Source: Cotesia glomerata (taxonomy: Eukaryota; Arthropoda; Insecta; Hymenoptera; Braconidae). Taken from it: 64,000 nt of DNA. The notes beneath the pieces were generated by a model. It worked only from the letters and a program-made list of their open reading frames with translations. It made no database searches and was not told where the DNA came from. The number at the start of each line of letters is the position of its first letter. The stretch's first letter is position 1. A program made the position numbers and the translations under genes. This document shows positions 1-11,053 of this stretch, piece by piece. Location: positions 9,912,380 through 9,976,379 of the forward strand of contig NC_058166.1 in assembly GCF_020080835.1 (NCBI RefSeq). Reading direction: 5' to 3'.

Positions 1-2532
1 TTGTAATTAAAACTTAAATTTTAAACTTAATTTATAAACTGATACTTATTGATCGAAAAAAAATAATAATCACCGACTTATATTTCAATAAAGTTTGTAA
101 TTGTTAAAAAAAATTGTTTTCAAATATTTTTTAACTGTAGTAGCTTTCAATATTTTTTTTAAATATTTATCAGGTCACTCAAGAATATATCTTATTTCAA
201 TAAATTTTTTATAATTTTAAATGTACTCGATAAAGTAATAAAATATTACTTATTTTAAAAGATCTTTTTCCAGCTTCGAATTTTAAATTTCCAATTTCCG
301 TTGAAGGATTTCTGTGAATAATAAATTAGTGTTAATTTTATTGTATAAACTCTGAATTGTAACATCGTAATCCAGGGCCAGATTTTCAATATCTTCACTT
401 TGATAATTTTATAATTTTAAATTTACGATGTTATATCGTAAAAATTTAGATATTTGTCACTTTTATAGGCATTTTTATGATGTAACATCGTAAATTTTTA
501 AATATTAAAGTATTAAAGTAATTATAGAGGTTAAGGCATACCGTCAAAAAATTCTAAATTTTTGTATACTTATCAAGGACATGATGATACAATTGCCCTT
601 AAAATTTGAAGTCGATTGACCACCTATAACCCGAGATGAATTCAATTAAAAATTGGATATTTAACTTTGATTGCATACGCTCTCTGCAGTTCTGTACCAG
701 TTTTTTAGTTATAAAAAAAAAAAAAAAAAACTGTTAGAAACTTTCAAAAAATTGACATCTTCTAATGTATTTGTTGTGAGTTTAAAAAAAAGTTTTTGAC
801 CGTCTAATTATTCATAAGTAACGAATTAAAGTTCAACAATTTATGAAAAAGTTTATATCTACGGAGTCGGATAGAAATACTGTATGGGTTACGTCTCCAC
901 GGGGACATTCTTGCGTAAAAATTATGGATTACTTAGCTACAAGCTCAGATACTTTTGCGGTGCGTATAATCTCTAATTTTTTGACAATATTGTACCATGA
1001 TAACTACCTTAAAATGAGCTATTGAAAGTTAAGTCCTGGAATACAATGTTACAATTGTAATTTGTCATACAAATTTTTTTTTCCGTATAGTTGTTGAAAG
1101 TATTGAATGATTTAAAATTGAATTAATGGAATGAAGATAAAAAGTAATTGGAAGATCATAAGATCATTGTGAATAAATTAGACTCATATGACTAAATGTA
1201 AGAGGGGATGTAACCATAGCAATGAGTGAGGACACCAGAGGAACATACATTGATTTTCAGTGCCATCTTGTCGTCGTATTCCGGCCAAACCGCTGACGGC
1301 TTGATGCTAATCGTCTGACTGTTTATTTGCTTGTTCTACTTGTTTATGATATTTATCACTCATTTCTTATTTCTTCTTTACATTTTTTTTTTTTTTAATG
1401 ATTTTTTAGATTTAAATCGTTAATTTTGTTCAAGAAGAATAATTATTGGTCAGTAATTGTAATTGAATATTAATTTTAGGAAATTTTCTGGATTGGTATG
1501 ACGAAACTATAATTTTTTTTAGATTCAAAAATATGATACTTAAATTAATATGCTTTTTTTTATTATTAGTAGTTTGATATTATTATTGAAACTTGATCTT
1601 TTTTGGAAATTATTTTCATAGAAAAAAAATTTTTTCACTTTGATAAAAGTTAATTTACAACATATTTATTTAATAAAAATTATATGAAATTTATTGCATA
1701 AATTAATTAATTTTAAATCGAATTTTGATTTTTAATATCAACTACCAACTAAGAATTTTTCATTTTCTATAATGATAATTTTTAATTTATATTAAAAAAT
1801 TGAAATATAATTTTCGGATTGATTATTCTAATACTGACTAATCTATAACTAAAATTTAATTCAAAAAAATTCATTTTAATTTTCTAAATTCTTGATCAAA
1901 AAATGATCTATGATTTTAATGATGTGTATAATTAAACATTCATATATAATCAATGGAATCTATATAAAATTTTCAATTAAAAATAAAATATAATAATAGT
2001 AAGAGATTATGGAAAGTTTTTGTCGAGCAAATTTTTATCACAAAATTTATAAAATTTCTAGTTAAATTTGGTAGCATCACAAAGATTCGGCTTGAATTTT
2101 TTCTCTATACATTTGTTTTGTAATATTTTTAATTAAACTATTGGTATTTGCTCCTGTGATAGCAATATTATTTTTTTAATTTATTTCTAAATTACTCGAA
2201 CTATGTATTTTATGATTAAAACTACAAAAATCCATTGAGTCAAAATTTCTTCAACCATAGTTCTTAATTTTCGGCATTCTGCTCTTATTTTCTTAAATTA
2301 TTAAAAAAATTTTTAATAACTAAATAAATTTTCAATAACTAAATAAATTTTTAAACTTTCTTCGTAAAATTAAAATTAAAAATTTATTTAAAATAGTTCA
2401 ACTAAATTTCTTTAGGAATAATAAAAAAAAAACTTAACTCATGAATAATTAATAAAAATCAACTTTATAATTACAATAAATGATTAAAAATAAAAAATAA
2501 TTATTCCTACAAATAATAATGATGAAACTTAC
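1..2532 (-). other. Phox2 intron 1 / left flank, no coding sequence recognised
   Basis: This AT-rich stretch lies downstream of the Phox2 first exon on the minus strand and is presumably its first intron, since no homeodomain-like reading frame appears. Positions 363-505 carry repeated and inverted copies of the short word TAACATCGTAA, so a small degenerate palindrome is likely there. Positions about 1198-1345 are richer in GC than their surroundings, but no convincing open frame with splice sites was found; it could be a conserved non-coding element. The 60-codon frame at 843 has no recognisable product. Confidence 0.4.
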
Positions 2533-2884
2533 TTTGAAGATTAATAGACTGATTAAATATAGAAGCAGCATGTCGATGAACATCTTGAGTTCTTGCGGCC
2601 ATTACCGAGCAGGGGGTAGCATGGGCCGCATGGTGGGCATGGGCATGAGGGTGACTTGCATGGTGGCCACCAAGCGTGGGCCCGCTGGTAGCGCCTCCTC
2701 CTGCGGAATTTCCCGGATACCCTGCGGCTCTCGCGGCCGTATATCGGTACGCCGCTTGGCTCATCTGCGAACAAGATCCTAAATCTCCGTATCCACACTG
2801 CATGTCGCTCGCCAATGCACAACTTGAAGCTTCGAATCCGGCGGCCGCCGCTGCCGCCGCTTGGTTCAAATACGAATAATCCAT
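2533..2884 (-). CDS. Phox2: Phox2-type paired-like homeobox protein, first coding exon (partial)
   Basis: The minus-strand exon starts with MDYSYLNQ and contains a GSCSQMSQAAY stretch. Vertebrate PHOX2A/B proteins begin with a very similar MEYSYLN followed by an SSCSQ block, so this looks like the N-terminus of a Phox2 orthologue, a transcription factor for visceral or autonomic-type neuron identity. The exon is unusually GC-rich for the window and encodes poly-Ala near residues 9-15, Ala/Gly-rich tracts and a His-rich segment near residues 74-88. A good donor, GTAAGT, follows position 2533, giving 117 codons plus one base. An acceptor (TTTTTGTCAG) lies just upstream of the ATG, so a 5' UTR exon should exist to the right. 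The homeodomain exons must lie beyond the left edge, so the assignment rests on the N-terminal motif alone. Another Q50 paired-like factor (PHDP-like) is the main alternative. Confidence 0.7.
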
Positions 2885-5658
2885 CCTGACAAAAATTATT
2901 AACCTTCAATTTTTAACACTTTTATTTCCTTATTATTTATTATTTAATCACAAACTTTTTAATTATTTATTTCACTTAATTATCACCTTGTATTAAGTAC
3001 TAGTTATTTTTCCACATGTCTTCTTTCTAATTTTTTATTTTCAATCTATTTTCTTTTTTAGTAGTTTCTCACTCTATTTTTTTCAGTAGTATGAAAAGTT
3101 TTTTGTCAGACAAAATTTTATACTTTTTAATATTTTAAGTTGATCTTGAATAATTTTTTTTTTGAAATTGTAATTCCACACTTTGTTTGGAATAAAAAAA
3201 AAGGCTAATAGTCGTCCGGGAAGAAATCACCTACACAGAAAAAATTTTTGTTAGGAATTAACTTAAAAATTTATTTTTCTTTCAACACAGTAAAATGTTA
3301 TTTGTATCAAAATTAATTAAAATAATTGATAAAATTAATAAAACATAATTCAAAACATTCATCATTAATTTTTTTATTCAAATCTATGATCTTTGATCTT
3401 CTTTTGCCAAATTAATAAATTAAAATTGGTCTCTTGCTGAAATATATTTTGTTTTTCTAATTAATTAGTCATGAATATTAAATATAAGTAAAAACTAAAT
3501 AACACGCATGTCCGATTATATACACATGTGTTTGAACGTATACTTGGCGCAAGACTCTAGACAGTCTCTAAATTAATAAAATAACAGCCCCATGATAGAC
3601 ACGTGACTTGTTTGCTTTTGTAATATTGTTGTATTATTTTTCAATTGTCATTAAAATTTTTTATGACAAAAAAATTTTTTTTTAATTCTGATGTTTTTTA
3701 ATTTTTCAAGTTTTAAATTCTCGTTCACGTAATACTTTAATTTAAGGTAAAAAGAATTATTAAGTCTAAAATCTACTATTTTAAAAATTATTTAGGTTTT
3801 ATATTAATTTTTAATTTTTTGAATAATTATAAAAATTTTAAATTAATATAATCAATAAAAGTTACAATTTATAAGATAACATTTAAAAGAAAGCCATTTT
3901 TCATATAAACTAGTGAATTTAAAATATAAATATTATCAATTTGTTCCTTTATACAAATAAATTATCTTAAGCAGATTTTTTTGATAAAAAAGCAAAAATT
4001 ATTTCTTTATTCAAAGTTTCAAAACTAATGATCAATTAAATAGACTTTTAAAATGTATAAATTTTGTCATTAATAATTTAAATAAAACGTTCACACATTA
4101 ACATTCTAAATTTTCCAAATTAACATTTCAGTGTCAAAAACACTTAAATATAAACCACGTATTTCACAAATAATTTTTTACCGTGAAATTATTCACATCC
4201 ACTCTGAAATTTGTATAAAAAAATCACCACAAATACCACCCCCAGATCTAATTAAAAAAAGTCTAAACTAACCAAAATAAAAAAAAAAAAAAAAAAAAAA
4301 AAGCAAACAAACAAACAAAATATAAGAAGCGATTATTAGCGAGCTCCTACAGTAATCTTAAAGGTTCCCCACCCTGACAAAATGAGCAAACTTGAGACAG
4401 ACCGCGGTATCAGTGTGTAAGCCGCGGGGTGCTGCTTACGATATAATCGTATCAAGTGCGATATCAAATTATTGCGATTATCCCGACGATATAAAAGTTT
4501 TTGGTGGTGCTTAAGAGCACCGATAGAACCGACTGGTGGCTCTCCTCAAAATCAAATGATAAGCTTAATTCAATAACCTACGGTGGATGGAGAATGGAGG
4601 ATGGAGGATGGCGGACGGAAGATAGAAGAAGAGATCCAGAGAAGAAATCCACCGAACAGAGTAGAGCAGAGAACCGATGACGAGCGAGGGTTGCGCGCAG
4701 GGGCGTGGTTTTCCCGCACATCGAGATGGCCCCCGAACACCAGGATAACTCTCGCCGGTTATTGGCGGATTAAAACCCTCCCGTATTTTATCCTGGGGGT
4801 GAGTTTTACATCCCGGCACTTCCCTCCTATCTAGATTCCCGAACTAAATCGACGCCCCCGAAGAGAATCGAGACTGCTAAGAGTGTATTTGTTTTCCAGC
4901 ATCTGCCACCCTTTTTAAATCCCCGACGTTCTCTTCTCCAGCTCTTTATTCTCTCTTACTCCTGGGGAAGATAACTTTTACTCACTCTAACACCGCATTA
5001 TAATCACCTCTCTGTTCAGCTCCTCGTCCTCGTCCTCGTCCTCGTCCACATTCACATTCACCGTTTCCCTTCCTCTTCACCATCACTAGCACTGCTGGCT
5101 GTTTTAACAATTTTCGCTGGTGCATGAACAGAAACGGGACGATGTGGACGGTTTGAGGGTGTCGGTGTTAAAACGAACGCTATCGCCTGTGATGATGCCT
5201 AATGTGTTCGGTGCTCGCGATTTTACGACCCGCGAACCGTGGAATGCTATAGAGCTTTATTCCTACTTTTTATGTCTCTCTCGCTCCAAACTCCAATTCG
5301 TTATTCGCTATGCGTATACGTACTGGCAATATGAGCCCGCTTCTATAGTTATCTCTCTTATCTATTTTTATTCTGCTACTGTATGCGCACGTATCACAAT
5401 GCTGCGAAATATTCGCGACCAGGAATACGCGATCGAATCGACATTTTGCGGCTTGTTGATTTAGTGCTCAATACGAGTCAACTACATGCGAATCTCATTC
5501 GCTTTTTTAGATTATTACTGAATTTTACACAGAGAATTATTCGACTAAAATATACTGATTTATTTGTTTTATTAATTGTTATAAGCAATTAATTTTGTTT
5601 TTTTTTTTTTATTTTTTATTAAATTAGGAAACTATGTACACGGTTAAAAAATTTTGGT
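2885..5658. other. Phox2 upstream region with GC-rich segment
   Basis: No gene is recognised here. Positions about 4320-5300 are clearly richer in GC and CpG than the rest of the window and probably hold the promoter and 5' UTR exon of the minus-strand Phox2 gene. Inside it are a purine-rich GGATGGA-type minisatellite near 4580-4625 and a short CTCGTC repeat near 5022-5046. Short open frames on both strands (for example 4583-4834, 5120-5464) have low-complexity products with no family resemblance and are treated as non-coding. Confidence 0.4.
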
Positions 5659-5800
5659 AAGGTAAAAGCCCCAATAGATGATCATGTACCAGTATATGAT
5701 CACTCCATGTATTTGTATACCTATACTTATGAATACAGATATACAAATACATGGAGTGGTCATATACTGGTACGTGATCATCTATTGGGGCTTTTACCTT
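5659..5800. mobile_element. 142-bp MITE with CCCCAATA inverted termini, copy 1
   Basis: The stretch is almost a perfect palindrome: AAGGTAAAAGCCCCAATAG at the left end is the reverse complement of the right end, and the match continues through roughly 60 bp per arm around a short AT-rich centre. The same 142-bp sequence recurs at 45874-46015 and, shortened, at 28968-29066, which establishes it as a dispersed repeat. No coding capacity. It is inferred to be a miniature inverted-repeat transposable element. Confidence 0.85.
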
Positions 5801-6876
5801 AATTTAAAATTAAATATCGATAATATGAAAATAAATTTATAATTCATGCATAGTAATATTTCGATATTATCCCGACCAGAAATTTAAGTTCGGCGGTGGT
5901 TCATTTCGAATTAGGCATACCGAATTCCAAGCTCGCGCCGAACTAGGAAGCCAAAGTTGGCCCACGTCCCGGAAGTAACGCAGTCGCGAGTTTGGGCCTA
6001 ATTTGGCTTCCGACTTAGGCGGTGGTTTGGAAACCACACTTGCTGGTACCTATGTAAGCCTCATTCGGTCCGAATTTGGCTACCTAACTAGGTAGCAATT
6101 CAGAAACTAAATTCGCACGGAAGAATCCAAATTGAATACTTTTTTTGTTTTTAGCTATTTTTATTATAAAGCAAAAATTAATAATACTGAATGCTTATTT
6201 TTTTTAATTTATTTTTAAAATTTTAAATATAAATATCGACTTTAGGACAAAATTTTTTAAATATTAAGTAAATAAAAATTTTTTTTTTTTTTATTTAGTA
6301 TTATTTTTTTTATATTTTCGGTCATTTTTTCGCTTTTCAGGGTCCACAGATTCGGTAGAATCTGGCGCCAAGTTCCGTTCAAATCTGCTGTAAACGGAGC
6401 GCCAGACTACCGACTGTGTTTACTGTAAGCAGAACGGTTATTTTGAGGTTGCAAAATTTTATTTAATTCTACGGTACTTTTTTTTCCTAAATTGTATATT
6501 ATAACAGTAATTCATACTTTATTTGACTGTTATTAATTAATTATATTCACTTATAACAATTTATCTACTTGAAATTATTAAATTTAATCAGCACAAACTA
6601 TAGCAACGCAAAAATTTCGATCCTGAGTTTTTTTCGATGGGCAAAGTGATCTGCCACAGACTAAATAATTCGAGAATGCATAGTAATCCTTCATTAGATG
6701 GGAAACTACAGTTAAAAAAAGATATTTCACAGCTTGCATCTACACCCGCCAGGGTGCGCTGGAATTATTTTTACATAAACTGTAGTTTCAAGGGGATAAT
6801 TTGCTATAAAAAATGCAACCAACGCCATATTTAAGTTGGTACCAATTGTAAATTTTTATTATAATTACAAAAAATA

Positions 6877-7412
6877 CTAAAATCCGAACAAAAACAGTTT
6901 CACTGTAAAAAAATCGCGCCAAGTCCACGTTCATAAGACTAATAAGAAAAAAAAAATTTGTTTTTTTCTTTACAAAAATATATAAAATAAAAAAATAAAA
7001 AAATTCAAGTAACCGATATGATTGTTTATGATTTTCGGAAGTTAAAAAAAATTTTGTTATAAATTTAAAAATTAAGAAAAAAATTTTGGAACGTACTTGG
7101 TGTGCGTCATTGTGTATTTCAATTTTTTTAAAGTCCTAGTAAATAGATTTAACGAATTTCATTAAAAGTAAAATATTTTGCAACCGAGCACACTAAATAC
7201 GTTCCAAATTTTTTTTTTAATTTTTAAATTTGTACCAAATTTTTTTTAATTTCTGAAAATCATAAACAATCATATCGGTTACTTGGATTTTTTTATTTTT
7301 TTATTTTATATATTTTTGTAAAGAAAAAAACAAATTTTTTTTTCTTATTAGTCTTATGAACGTGGACTTGGCGCGATTTTTTTACAGTGAAACTGTTTTT
7401 GTTCGGATTTTT
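6877..7412. mobile_element. 536-bp foldback element nested in the 5869-9476 element
   Basis: The two arms, about 6879-7104 and 7190-7410, are long near-perfect reverse complements. The termini are AATCCGAACAAAAACAG and its inverse, followed by the shared words CGCGCCAAGTCCACG and CCGATATGATTG in opposite orientation. The roughly 85-bp centre has no coding potential. The structure is that of a foldback-type or long-TIR MITE, and a transcript through it would form a long hairpin. Confidence 0.8.
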
Positions 7413-7572
7413 CTTACTATGAAGAAGTTTTTTTTGATTGGTCGATTTTATGGGTCATGGGGGAAGGAGATGATGGAGTTAGATACATTAGTCACACACA
7501 ATACTTAAATTTACCTCACACTCACCTTAAGAATAATTATAACTAATAATTATTAATTATTAAAAATTTTAC

Positions 7573-7646
7573 ATGTCGAACGCGAGACTCGAACACTGTA
7601 CCCGACGCACGAGAGCCCTATTCGCTATGAGTGTGACTGCAGCGCC
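7573..7646 (-). repeat. tRNA-like sequence (possible SINE head)
   Basis: Read on the minus strand, this 74-nt stretch carries a pol III A-box-like word (TAGCGAATAGGG) and a B-box-like word (TGTTCGAGTCTC) at tRNA-like spacing. The ends do not form a clean 7-bp acceptor stem, so a functional tRNA is unlikely. A tRNA-derived SINE head or a decayed tRNA pseudogene fits better. A second stretch with the same design is at 22456-22530. Confidence 0.4.
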
Positions 7647-8639
7647 AGTCAAAATATGAACTACGGGAGGCTGTCAGAGTATGTTTTTATACGTATGTCA
7701 ATAGCAAGAAACATAAAAATAAATAAATTTTATAAATAATTGTAAAAAAAAAGTTATAAAAAATATGTGACAATTTTATACACCGATAGAAGGATTTGTT
7801 TGTTAATGAATATTTTTTAACTGTTAGCAAATATTTATTTAAAATCAAAAGCAAAAATAGCATTTTCTTTTGACACTTTTTATAATCCTATAGCTGGAAT
7901 ACATGATAATAATTCAATTCACTAAATAAATTAACCTTTTTAATATTTATAAATACAAAAGATAATTATGAGCTATGATAGAATTCGGTATTTTACAATA
8001 AACGTTATTATAATGTAATATAATTAATACAAATAATTTATAAAAATGATTTTTGTTTATAAGAAATCTTCATATCATATGATATTACAAGCAAAACAAA
8101 TTCACTCAACAAAATATTTATTAACTGTTAATAAATATTCGTTAACTATTAATAAATAGTTATTAACTATTAATAAATGTACTTTCCTACCAAATAAATA
8201 TTTATTGAATGTTAAAAAATATTTATTAAAGTTTAATAAATTAAATAATTGTCTTCAAATAAATTAAATTATTAATAGTTAATAAATCCTTTTATCAGTG
8301 TAATAATTGCAGTTTTGTTTTTTAGTTAAACGAATCAACAACAAGTACGTATAATGATAAAAAATAAAAAAGAATGCAGTAAATATTTCTGCTGGTATTT
8401 TTTAAGACACAACAACTCTGGTGTCTCATTTTTTTTTAATTTATTAAAATTAAAACAAAATAAATACTTCCACGTGTACTTGCTTATAATTTTAGGAATA
8501 ATAGCCTCCCGTAACTCCGAAAGTAACCACTGCGAACGCTTCAGTCGATTTCATTTCCCCTACCATGGCTTCACTCAGAGCGAATACCATACCGCAACGC
8601 TACGCCGATGATGAGCGACTTCTTGCCTCAAGATACTTA

Positions 8640-9320
8640 TAACCCCGACACTTCGACATTCGGTTACCGTTGCAACGGTCGAGTTAGGAATTCCGATATT
8701 ATACCTAAGTGAGGACTTACCACAGCCTTACCTAGTCAAGTTTCATTTTGATAGACCAAGCTTCAGAATACCTTTAGTTACTGTTCGGTAAGCTTTTGGT
8801 TACCGTTATCTCGTATCAGTTTGGCAATTCATGGCGTACCGAACTTAGGCATTGCCACTGTTTTGCCTAAAGAAGCTCGATCGTAGTGTGCTAAGCGTTT
8901 CGGTAAACCTTTGGTTACCGTTATTTCATAATAATTTAGCAACCCATGACATACCGAACTTAGGCACTTCCACAGTTTTGCCTAAAGAAGCTCGATCGTG
9001 GTATGCCAAGTTTCGGTAAACCTTTGGTTACCGTTATTTCATAACAGTTTGGCAACCCATGAAATGCCGAACTTAGGCATTGCCACAGATTTTTCGAAGT
9101 GAGCCCGAGTTTGGTGAACCAAACTTCGGTAAGCCTTTGGTTACCGTTATTTCATACTAATTAGGCAATCCATGACATGCCGAACTTAGGTATTGCCACA
9201 GGTTTGCCTAAGTGAGCCCGAGCTTGGTGAACCAAACTTCGGTAAACCTTTGGTTACCGTTATTTCGTACCAATGAGGCAATCCATGATATGCCGAACTT
9301 AGGCAGTGCCAAACTATTAC
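8640..9320. repeat. 113-bp tandem array, about five copies
   Basis: The word GGTTACCGTTAT recurs at about 8798, 8913, 9026, 9139 and 9252, a spacing of 113-115 bp. Each unit also carries GCCGAACTTAGGCA and a following CACAG block. The array lies at the right end of the 5869-9476 element and is built from the same words as its subterminal sequence. It has no open frame. Confidence 0.8.
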
Positions 9321-9488
9321 GAGATTACATCGAATGTGGAATTCTTTTGGCATACCAATTTTCGGCTTGCCTAATTTAAAACAAATAAGATCCGAATTGG
9401 GCTAGCCTAAGTTCGGAAAGCCAACTTCGCCCCGAACTGATTTTTCGGCATGCCTCACTAAAATTCTAGTCGGGATCATGTGAGTTGA

Positions 9489-9624
9489 ATAGTATATTAC
9501 ACATCTAGGCCAGTAAAATAAGAAATGTCTCAGATCACATGTAATTGTTGTCCGAGGCGAAGCCGAGGTCAATAAACATGTGATCTGAGGCTTTCTTATT
9601 TACTGCCTGTGGTGTGTATACTAT
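9489..9624. repeat. 136-bp imperfect palindrome with a GAGGCGAAGCCGAGG loop
   Basis: The left arm (9489-9542, with CTCAGATCACATGT) and right arm (9576-9624, with ACATGTGATCTGAG) are inverted repeats, and both ends carry ATAGTATA-type words in opposite orientation. The loop holds the GC-rich word GAGGCGAAGCCGAGG. It is probably a MITE, placed just right of the 5869-9476 element. Confidence 0.6.
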
Positions 9625-9760
9625 TTTTTTCCTCGACGGAGGCGGAAAGCTGCATTTTCGTTTAGCACCGCGGAACGAAAGTTGACGCTTTTCGCCCGGA
9701 GGTGAGAAAAATCTATTTATAATAGTTTCAAAATCAGTTTATTATATATTTAATAACATA

Positions 9761-11053
9761 CACTGTAAAAAATTTTTTGGACTCGGTGTGGTGTAAATGA
9801 TTCGGTGTAAAAATTTTTAACATGGACGGTGTGAAAATCGCACTAAGTGTAGTGTTAAATTTGAACGGTGTGAATCCTAAATTTTACACAATCAAGCGTG
9901 TAAATGTATTTCCTAAAAATTTCTCATTAATTAATTTGATTGTTTAGTTTCAGACTTGTACGATATTAGATTATGAATATAAAGATGTATAGAAATGAAT
10001 ATTTAAAAGTATGTTTTTTTTTATATTATGTCATTTCACGGAGTAAAGTCATTCCAACGTAAATCTTCATATCATTGAAAAGTCTGCAACAAGAATGTTA
10101 ATATTCAAGTTGTTAAAAATTTATCTAAGTATCTAAGAATCTTCATTTAAGTACCCACATCATTTTTTCATATATTTATATGTATATTACATATATGTAT
10201 ATATGAAAAATATATCAAAATACATGTGAGAACTCAAATGAAAAGTCTTGATAAGTATAACATCGGGATGAAATTATATATCTTTAAAAATATCAATAAT
10301 TAAGAAATGACCTTGTATCTTGTGAACTATTAACATTTTTAAATAAATAAGCTCATCCCGATGTTACACTCGTCAAGACCGTTCATTTGAGTACCCACAT
10401 GCATTTTGATATATTTTTCATATATACATATATATAATATATATAAATATATGAAAAATTGATGTGGGTACTCAAATGATAGATCTTGATAAGTGTAACA
10501 TCGGGATGAGCTTATATCTTTAAAAATATCAATAATTACGAAATGACCTTGTATCTTGTGAACTATTGACATTTTTAAAGATATAAGCTCATCCCGATGT
10601 TACACTCGTCAAGACCGTTCATTTGAGTACCCACATGCATTTTGATATATTTTTCATATATAAATTTATATAATATATATCAATATATGAAAAATTAATG
10701 TGGGTACTCAAATGAAAGGTCTTGATGAGTGTAACATCGAGATGAGCTTATATCTTTAAAAACGTCAATAGTTAAAAAAGTACAATATAATTTTACAAAA
10801 GTCATTATTCAAGAAAGCAAAATTTTATTTATTTATAGTTTACAAGTCACGGCAATCACATACAGACTGCAAGGTTGCTAGTAATATTTATTAAATTTTC
10901 AAAGTGATAAATAGTAACACGGAATAGTGTAAAACAGTAAATTACACCGTGTTAAATTTACACGAGTGGAAATTTAACACGGAAGAAATTTTACACTTAC
11001 ACGGCGGTATAAAAGTCCCTGGATCCAACTTTACACCGAAATTTTTTACAGTG
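9761..11053. mobile_element. 1.3-kb TA-flanked inverted-repeat element with palindromic tandem array
   Basis: The left terminus CACTGTAAAAAATTTTTTGG and right terminus CCGAAATTTTTTACAGTG are inverted repeats, each flanked by TA, as expected for Tc1/mariner-like insertions. Inside both ends are several GGTGTAAA or TTACACCG words. Positions about 10150-10760 are an array of alternating palindromes. The block containing GCTCATCCCGATGTTACAC starts at 10351 and again at 10587 (236-bp period), and its inverse lies between them. No transposase is present, so the element is inferred to be non-autonomous. Confidence 0.75.

Larger units (their letters stand above)
5869..9476. mobile_element. 3.6-kb composite inverted-terminal element
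   Basis: The left end reads ATCCCGACCAGAAATTT and the right end reads, on the opposite strand, ATCCCGACTAGAATTTT, so the two termini are imperfect inverted repeats. Beyond the termini both ends carry the same short subterminal words (GAACTTAGG, CATACCGAA or CATGCCGAA, in either orientation). No transposase frame was recognised. The interior holds a foldback element (6877-7412), a tRNA-like stretch (7573-7646) and a 113-bp tandem array (8640-9320). It is inferred to be a non-autonomous DNA transposon that has taken in other repeats; the superfamily is not assigned. Confidence 0.6.

Noticed and set aside
1198..1345. Homeodomain exon of Phox2
   Set aside because: The stretch is less AT-rich, but none of its six frames shows a WFQNRR-type homeodomain sequence.
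4565..5464. Several open frames in the GC-rich region upstream of Phox2
   Set aside because: They occur on both strands, lack family resemblance and arise from purine/pyrimidine repeats and higher GC; more likely promoter and UTR.
8640..9320. CRISPR-like periodic repeat
   Set aside because: The 113-bp units are contiguous and lack unique spacers; it is a satellite-like array inside a transposon of an animal genome.
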